9,233 nt of DNA, from NCBI GenBank assembly GCA_900770405.1, contig CAAGKL010000242.1, forward strand, positions 1 to 9,233. The letters are read 5' to 3'. Below, in pieces: positions 6,570-9,233 of the stretch; the first letter of the stretch is position 1, and the number at the start of each line of letters is the position of its first letter. The notes beneath the pieces were generated by a model that was not told where the DNA came from, made no database searches, and saw only the letters and a program-made list of their open reading frames with translations. Position numbers and translations under genes: made by a program. The DNA comes from Clostridia bacterium. GTDB lineage: Bacteria; Bacillota; Clostridia; UBA1381.

Positions 6570-7397
6570 CTAATTTTTGGACTCATCGTCCGTCGCAGCG
6601 GCGGGGGTATAGACGGTTCTGCCGGTCTTGTAAACCGCCCTGCCGGTCTGGGTGAGGTCGATTGTCCCGCGCGAATTTTCGGTGAGACGGTTTGAGGTAA
6701 TCGCCTCGCGGAAGAAAGCAAGCTTGCGCGTAAAATCGACATAGGGACCGCAGATTCCGTCGAGTCTGTTTTCGTAGTTGAAGCTGATGTTGTCGATGTC
6801 CTCAAAGGAAATCGAGATAATTCCGTTCATCAGCCCGGACTGCTTGAAATCACCGAGCGCGGCGAGAACGGTTTTCAGCTTGGAGTTATCATCGAGCGAG
6901 ATGATCTCGCCCTCGTTTGCCGAGGTCAGCTTCAAGCCTGCAAGCTCGCACAGTTCGGGCTTTTTCTCGTTTGCCTCGAGAATTTTGCCGTCCTCGTTAA
7001 TCGTGACGAACAGGTTGTTATGCGGAAGATAGGCAACCGGCGTGCACTCGGTAATTTCCACCGAAATCGAGGGCGGGAACAGCTTTTTGTGCACCGCGAT
7101 GCCGTCGATGTAGGCGAGCGAGAAAAGCCGCGACGATACGCGACTTCTGCCGGTCAGAATAAGATTGTCGCCTTTTAGCGTGTCGAGCGCCGCGGTGAGC
7201 GTCTCGTCGGGGATATGCTCGTTGCCCGAATAGGAAACGCTTCTTATATTAAACAGCGGGGTCGCGAAAATTATAATGCACAGCACAATGACCGACAAAA
7301 CCGTGAGCGAAACGATCCTGCGCATAAGTCTTGCGCGGCGCAGTTGCTGCTGACGCTTTGTGTGCCTGCGTCTGATGCTTTCGTCCGTCATCGGCAT
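6570..7397 (-). CDS. ftsQ: Cell division protein FtsQ/DivIB
   Basis: FtsQ/DivIB is a bitopic membrane protein of the divisome that works with FtsL and DivIC in septal wall synthesis. The 275 residues show a basic cytoplasmic N-terminus (residues 8-27, rich in Arg and Lys), one membrane segment (about 28-47, IVSLTVLSVIVLCIIIFA) and then a POTRA domain (about 48-118, beginning LFNIRSVSYSGN and including SVEITECTP). The extracellular beta domain runs to about 255, followed by a short polar tail. I chose ATG 7397 because AGGGAG ends 8 nt upstream and only 5 nt separate it from the murA stop. An upstream in-frame ATG at 7433 would overlap murA by 31 nt and has no advantage. A further ATG at 7391 is too far from the SD site. 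The gene is probably cotranscribed with murA. Sequence similarity in this family is weak; the call rests on topology, POTRA signature and neighbours. Confidence 0.9.
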   Translation of the reverse strand: MPMTDESIRRRHTKRQQQLRRARLMRRIVSLTVLSVIVLCIIIFATPLFNIRSVSYSGNEHIPDETLTAALDTLKGDNLILTGRSRVSSRLFSLAYIDGIAVHKKLFPPSISVEITECTPVAYLPHNNLFVTINEDGKILEANEKKPELCELAGLKLTSANEGEIISLDDNSKLKTVLAALGDFKQSGLMNGIISISFEDIDNISFNYENRLDGICGPYVDFTRKLAFFREAITSNRLTENSRGTIDLTQTGRAVYKTGRTVYTPAAATDDESKN

Positions 7398-7402
7398 TAT
7401 AA

Positions 7403-8656
7403 TCACTCCCTTCGCTGTATATCCGCCCCGCACGCGGCGAGGTATTTTTCTATGCTTTCGTATCCGCGGTCGATGTATTTCACGCCGCCGATTGTTGTCG
7501 TGCCCTCGGCGGCAAGCCCCGCCGCAACAAGCGCCGCCCCGCCGCGCAGCTCCTTTGCAAGGACGCTCGCGCCGTAGAGCTTATCCGCGCCGACAACCAC
7601 TGCGCACCGCCCGTCGATGCGTATATCCGCGCCCATTCTGACGAGCTCGTCGACGTGCTGAAATCTGTTTTCAAAAATATTTTCCACAAAAACGCTCGTG
7701 CCCGCCGCCGTTGCCGCAAGCGCCATAAAGGGCGACTGAATATCGGTCGGAAAGCCGGGGTAGGGCATAGTTTTGACCGAGCTTGCCGGCAAAATTCTGC
7801 CGGGTGCGGACAGCATAATCCGCTGCCCCTCGCAGCAGATGCTGCACCCCATCTCGGTAAGCAGGTTCAAAATCGCGCTCATATTCGAGCTGTCGGCGTT
7901 GCTTAAAATAATCCGCCCGCGGGTCGCCGCCGCGCACACAAGGTAAGTCCCCGCGACGATGCGGTCGCTCATAATCGTGTGCTCGACGCCGTAGAGCCTA
8001 TCCACGCCGTCAATCCGGATAACGCTGCCGCCCGCGCCCGAAATCCGCGCGCCCATACGGTTCAAAAACCGCTGCAGGTCAACGATTTCCGGCTCTCTTG
8101 CGGCATTTTCGAGCGTTGTCGTGCCGTCCGCCATACAGGCGGCGAGCATAATATTCTCGGTCGCGCCGACGCTCGGGAAATCCAGATGCAGATTGGTGCC
8201 GGTAATTTTGCCGCAGGAGCAGTTTATGTACCCGTGCGCCTCGTAAATATCAATGCCGAGCGCGCGCAGTGCCTTCAGATGCAGGTCAATCGGCCTTTGA
8301 CCGATTTCGCAGCCGCCGGGCATACTGACCCGCGCCCTGCCGCAGCGGGCGATAATTGCGCCGAGAAAAATTATCGACGAGCGCATTTTGCGCATAAGAG
8401 CCTCCGGGATGGTGAAAGAATCCATACCGGACGAATCAACCTCGAGCGTGCCGCCCGCCGCATTCACGCGGCAGCCGAGATTTTCCAGAACCTCGACCGT
8501 GCTCGCCACATCGGACAGAGCGGGGCAGTTTTGCACGACGTTTTTGCCGCCGTTTAAAACGGTTGCGGCAAGTATTGGCAGAACGGCATTTTTTGCGCCC
8601 TGAACGGGAATTTCGCCGTCTAAGCGCCGTCCGCCGTTTATAATCAAGCTGCTCAA
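7403..8656 (-). CDS. murA: UDP-N-acetylglucosamine 1-carboxyvinyltransferase (MurA)
   Basis: MurA transfers enolpyruvate from PEP to UDP-GlcNAc, the first committed step of peptidoglycan synthesis, and is the target of fosfomycin. The 417 residues show KN at 22-23, the loop MPGGCEIGQRPIDLH with catalytic Cys116 and Arg121, FPTDIQ with Asp305, and DRGYE with Arg397, matching the known active-site residues of the E. coli enzyme. Having Cys rather than Asp in the loop predicts fosfomycin sensitivity of this enzyme. I place the start at TTG 8656. The protein then begins MSSLIINGGRRLDGEIPVQGAKN, as homologues do, and the SD site GGAGGTG (8672-8666) is 9 nt upstream. The in-frame GTG at 8668 lies inside that SD site and cannot use it. 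It has its own promoter and is followed 5 nt later by ftsQ. Firmicutes often have two MurA proteins; which one this is cannot be told here. Confidence 0.96.
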   Translation of the reverse strand: MSSLIINGGRRLDGEIPVQGAKNAVLPILAATVLNGGKNVVQNCPALSDVASTVEVLENLGCRVNAAGGTLEVDSSGMDSFTIPEALMRKMRSSIIFLGAIIARCGRARVSMPGGCEIGQRPIDLHLKALRALGIDIYEAHGYINCSCGKITGTNLHLDFPSVGATENIMLAACMADGTTTLENAAREPEIVDLQRFLNRMGARISGAGGSVIRIDGVDRLYGVEHTIMSDRIVAGTYLVCAAATRGRIILSNADSSNMSAILNLLTEMGCSICCEGQRIMLSAPGRILPASSVKTMPYPGFPTDIQSPFMALAATAAGTSVFVENIFENRFQHVDELVRMGADIRIDGRCAVVVGADKLYGASVLAKELRGGAALVAAGLAAEGTTTIGGVKYIDRGYESIEKYLAACGADIQRRE

Positions 8657-8665
8657 AGCAAGGAA

Positions 8666-8672
8666 CACCTCC
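8666..8672 (-). promoter_or_regulatory. Ribosome binding site that fixes the murA start
   Basis: GGAGGTG (8672-8666) is a near-perfect SD sequence. It overlaps the upstream in-frame GTG (8668-8666), ruling that codon out, and lies 9 nt before TTG (8656-8654). Confidence 0.75.
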
Positions 8673-8674
8673 GT

Positions 8675-8733
8675 CGGCGCGTCCGCGCCGCTTTATTTTA
8701 TCGACACTACATAATATGCCCTCAAAAATAAAG
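8675..8733 (-). promoter_or_regulatory. Structured murA 5' leader
   Basis: Two perfect inverted repeats lie in the predicted leader. CTTTATTTT (8733-8725 on the minus strand) can pair with AAAATAAAG (8699-8691), a 9-bp stem. CGGCGC and GCGCCG (8690-8685 and 8680-8675) can form a 6-bp GC stem with a 4-nt loop that ends 2 nt before the SD site. A further ACACT/AGTGT pairing (8736-8732 with 8708-8704) interleaves with the first stem. The repeats are visible; folding and any regulatory role are inference. Confidence 0.45.
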
Positions 8734-8749
8734 TGTTCCGCCTCGTCTA

Positions 8750-8778
8750 ATTATAGCAGAAGCCGCCGATAAAATCAA
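8750..8778 (-). promoter_or_regulatory. Extended -10 promoter for murA(-ftsQ)
   Basis: On the minus strand TTGATT (8778-8773), a 17-nt spacer and a consensus TATAAT (8755-8750) preceded by TGC (extended -10) form a strong sigma-A-type promoter. Transcription would begin near 8743, leaving a leader of about 86 nt before murA. Confidence 0.85.
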
Positions 8779-8828
8779 CAGTTTTGTCGTGTTTGTAACC
8801 TATTTGTGAAAAATAAAGCGTGTTGCAC

Positions 8829-8856
8829 AAAAAAAGAACGCCCGCGCGGGGCGTCC
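8829..8856 (-). terminator. Intrinsic terminator of hpf
   Basis: On the minus strand GGACGCCC (8856-8849) and GGGCGTTC (8843-8836) form an 8-bp stem with one G-U pair and a 5-nt loop, followed directly by seven T residues (8835-8829). The stem begins 10 nt after the hpf stop codon. It separates hpf transcription from murA. Confidence 0.92.
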
Positions 8857-8866
8857 TTGTAATTTT

Positions 8867-9233
8867 TTATACAGACTCAATCAATGCGAAATCGCCGTCG
8901 CGGCGGTGGTAAACAACGTTCATCTCGCCGGTTTCGGCATTTTTGAAAACGAAAAAGCTGTGACCGAGCAGCTGCATCTGCAAAACCGCCTCGGGCGGGG
9001 TCATCGGCTTGAGCTCAAAGCGCTTGGTCTTGACGATTTTAAACTCGCCCGTGTCCTCGCCGTCGGTGTAATCGGCGCCGCTGAGCATCGTCGTGTCGGC
9101 GAGGGAATCGCGCTTGATTTTCTTTGCAAGACGGGTTTTGTTCTTGCGGATCTGCCGCTCGATAATGTCCGCCGCCTCATCGGCGCACACCTTGAGGTCG
9201 GAATCGGTAACCTCGGCGCGGTACATCATTCCG
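8867..9233 (-). CDS. hpf: Ribosome hibernation promoting factor, long form (5' end outside window)
   Basis: Long HPF binds the 30S subunit near the decoding centre and joins two ribosomes into inactive 100S dimers in stationary phase. The visible 121 residues comprise the end of the N-terminal S30AE domain (up to about residue 40, ending in IIERQIRKNKTRLAKKI), a polar acidic linker (about 42-62) and the C-terminal dimerisation domain (about 64-121). Diagnostic stretches of that domain are VKTKRFELKPMTPPEAVLQM, LGHSFFVF and MNVVYHRRDGDFALIE. The reading frame is open to the right edge, so the two ATGs at 9229 and 9226 are internal, and about 60 residues are missing compared with usual long HPF proteins (about 175-190). 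The presence of the C-terminal domain separates it from short HPF/YfiA. It ends at a strong terminator and lies upstream of murA in the same direction. Confidence 0.95.
   Translation of the reverse strand, partial: GMMYRAEVTDSDLKVCADEAADIIERQIRKNKTRLAKKIKRDSLADTTMLSGADYTDGEDTGEFKIVKTKRFELKPMTPPEAVLQMQLLGHSFFVFKNAETGEMNVVYHRRDGDFALIESV

Noticed and set aside
7398..7433. Upstream in-frame ATG of ftsQ
   Set aside because: It lies within the murA 3' end, and the SD site at 7411-7406 fits ATG 7397 instead.
9226..9229. ATG codons near the right edge as the start of a short protein
   Set aside because: The frame stays open to the window edge, and the encoded residues match the middle of long HPF, so these are internal Met codons.

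Overview
The window looks like chromosomal DNA of a Clostridia-class Firmicute, most likely from the gut Oscillospirales/Ruminococcaceae. The evidence is GC-rich coding sequence with AT-rich spacers, strong Shine-Dalgarno (SD) sites, sigma-A-type promoters, a GlgC/GlgD pair, RNase Y, DivIB-type FtsQ and long-form HPF. All of these are core genes. I see no mobile element, CRISPR array, tRNA, rRNA or defence system, and no convincing new system.

Layout from left to right. (1) 1-482, minus: the 5' part of rny (RNase Y), cut by the window edge. (2) 483-917: an AT-rich divergent spacer with a clear promoter for each side and a structured rny leader. (3) 918-5187, plus: a compact glgB-glgC-glgD operon for glycogen synthesis, with 7-18 nt between genes. 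(4) 5188-5289: a convergent terminator region with two hairpins. (5) 5290-8656, minus: murA-ftsQ-ftsZ, a remnant of the division and cell-wall (dcw) cluster. murA and ftsQ are nearly contiguous, and ftsZ has its own promoter in a 149-nt AT-rich gap. (6) 8657-8866: a spacer holding the hpf terminator, a near-consensus murA promoter and a leader with inverted repeats. (7) 8867-9233, minus: the C-terminal two thirds of hpf.

How the genes work together. GlgC makes ADP-glucose, GlgD is its catalytically degenerate partner, and GlgB adds alpha-1,6 branches. The synthase and phosphorylase are not in this window. MurA starts peptidoglycan precursor synthesis, FtsQ/DivIB belongs to the septal complex, and FtsZ forms the division ring. 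RNase Y and HPF act on mRNA turnover and ribosome hibernation and are neighbours rather than pathway partners.

The points most worth a second look are regulatory or small-scale. They are the interleaved inverted repeats and probable UUG start of murA, the rny leader with an ATGA-overlapping short ORF and an unresolved start, a Ser in place of the usual Asn in the FtsZ T7 loop, and phased A-tracts upstream of the ftsZ promoter.
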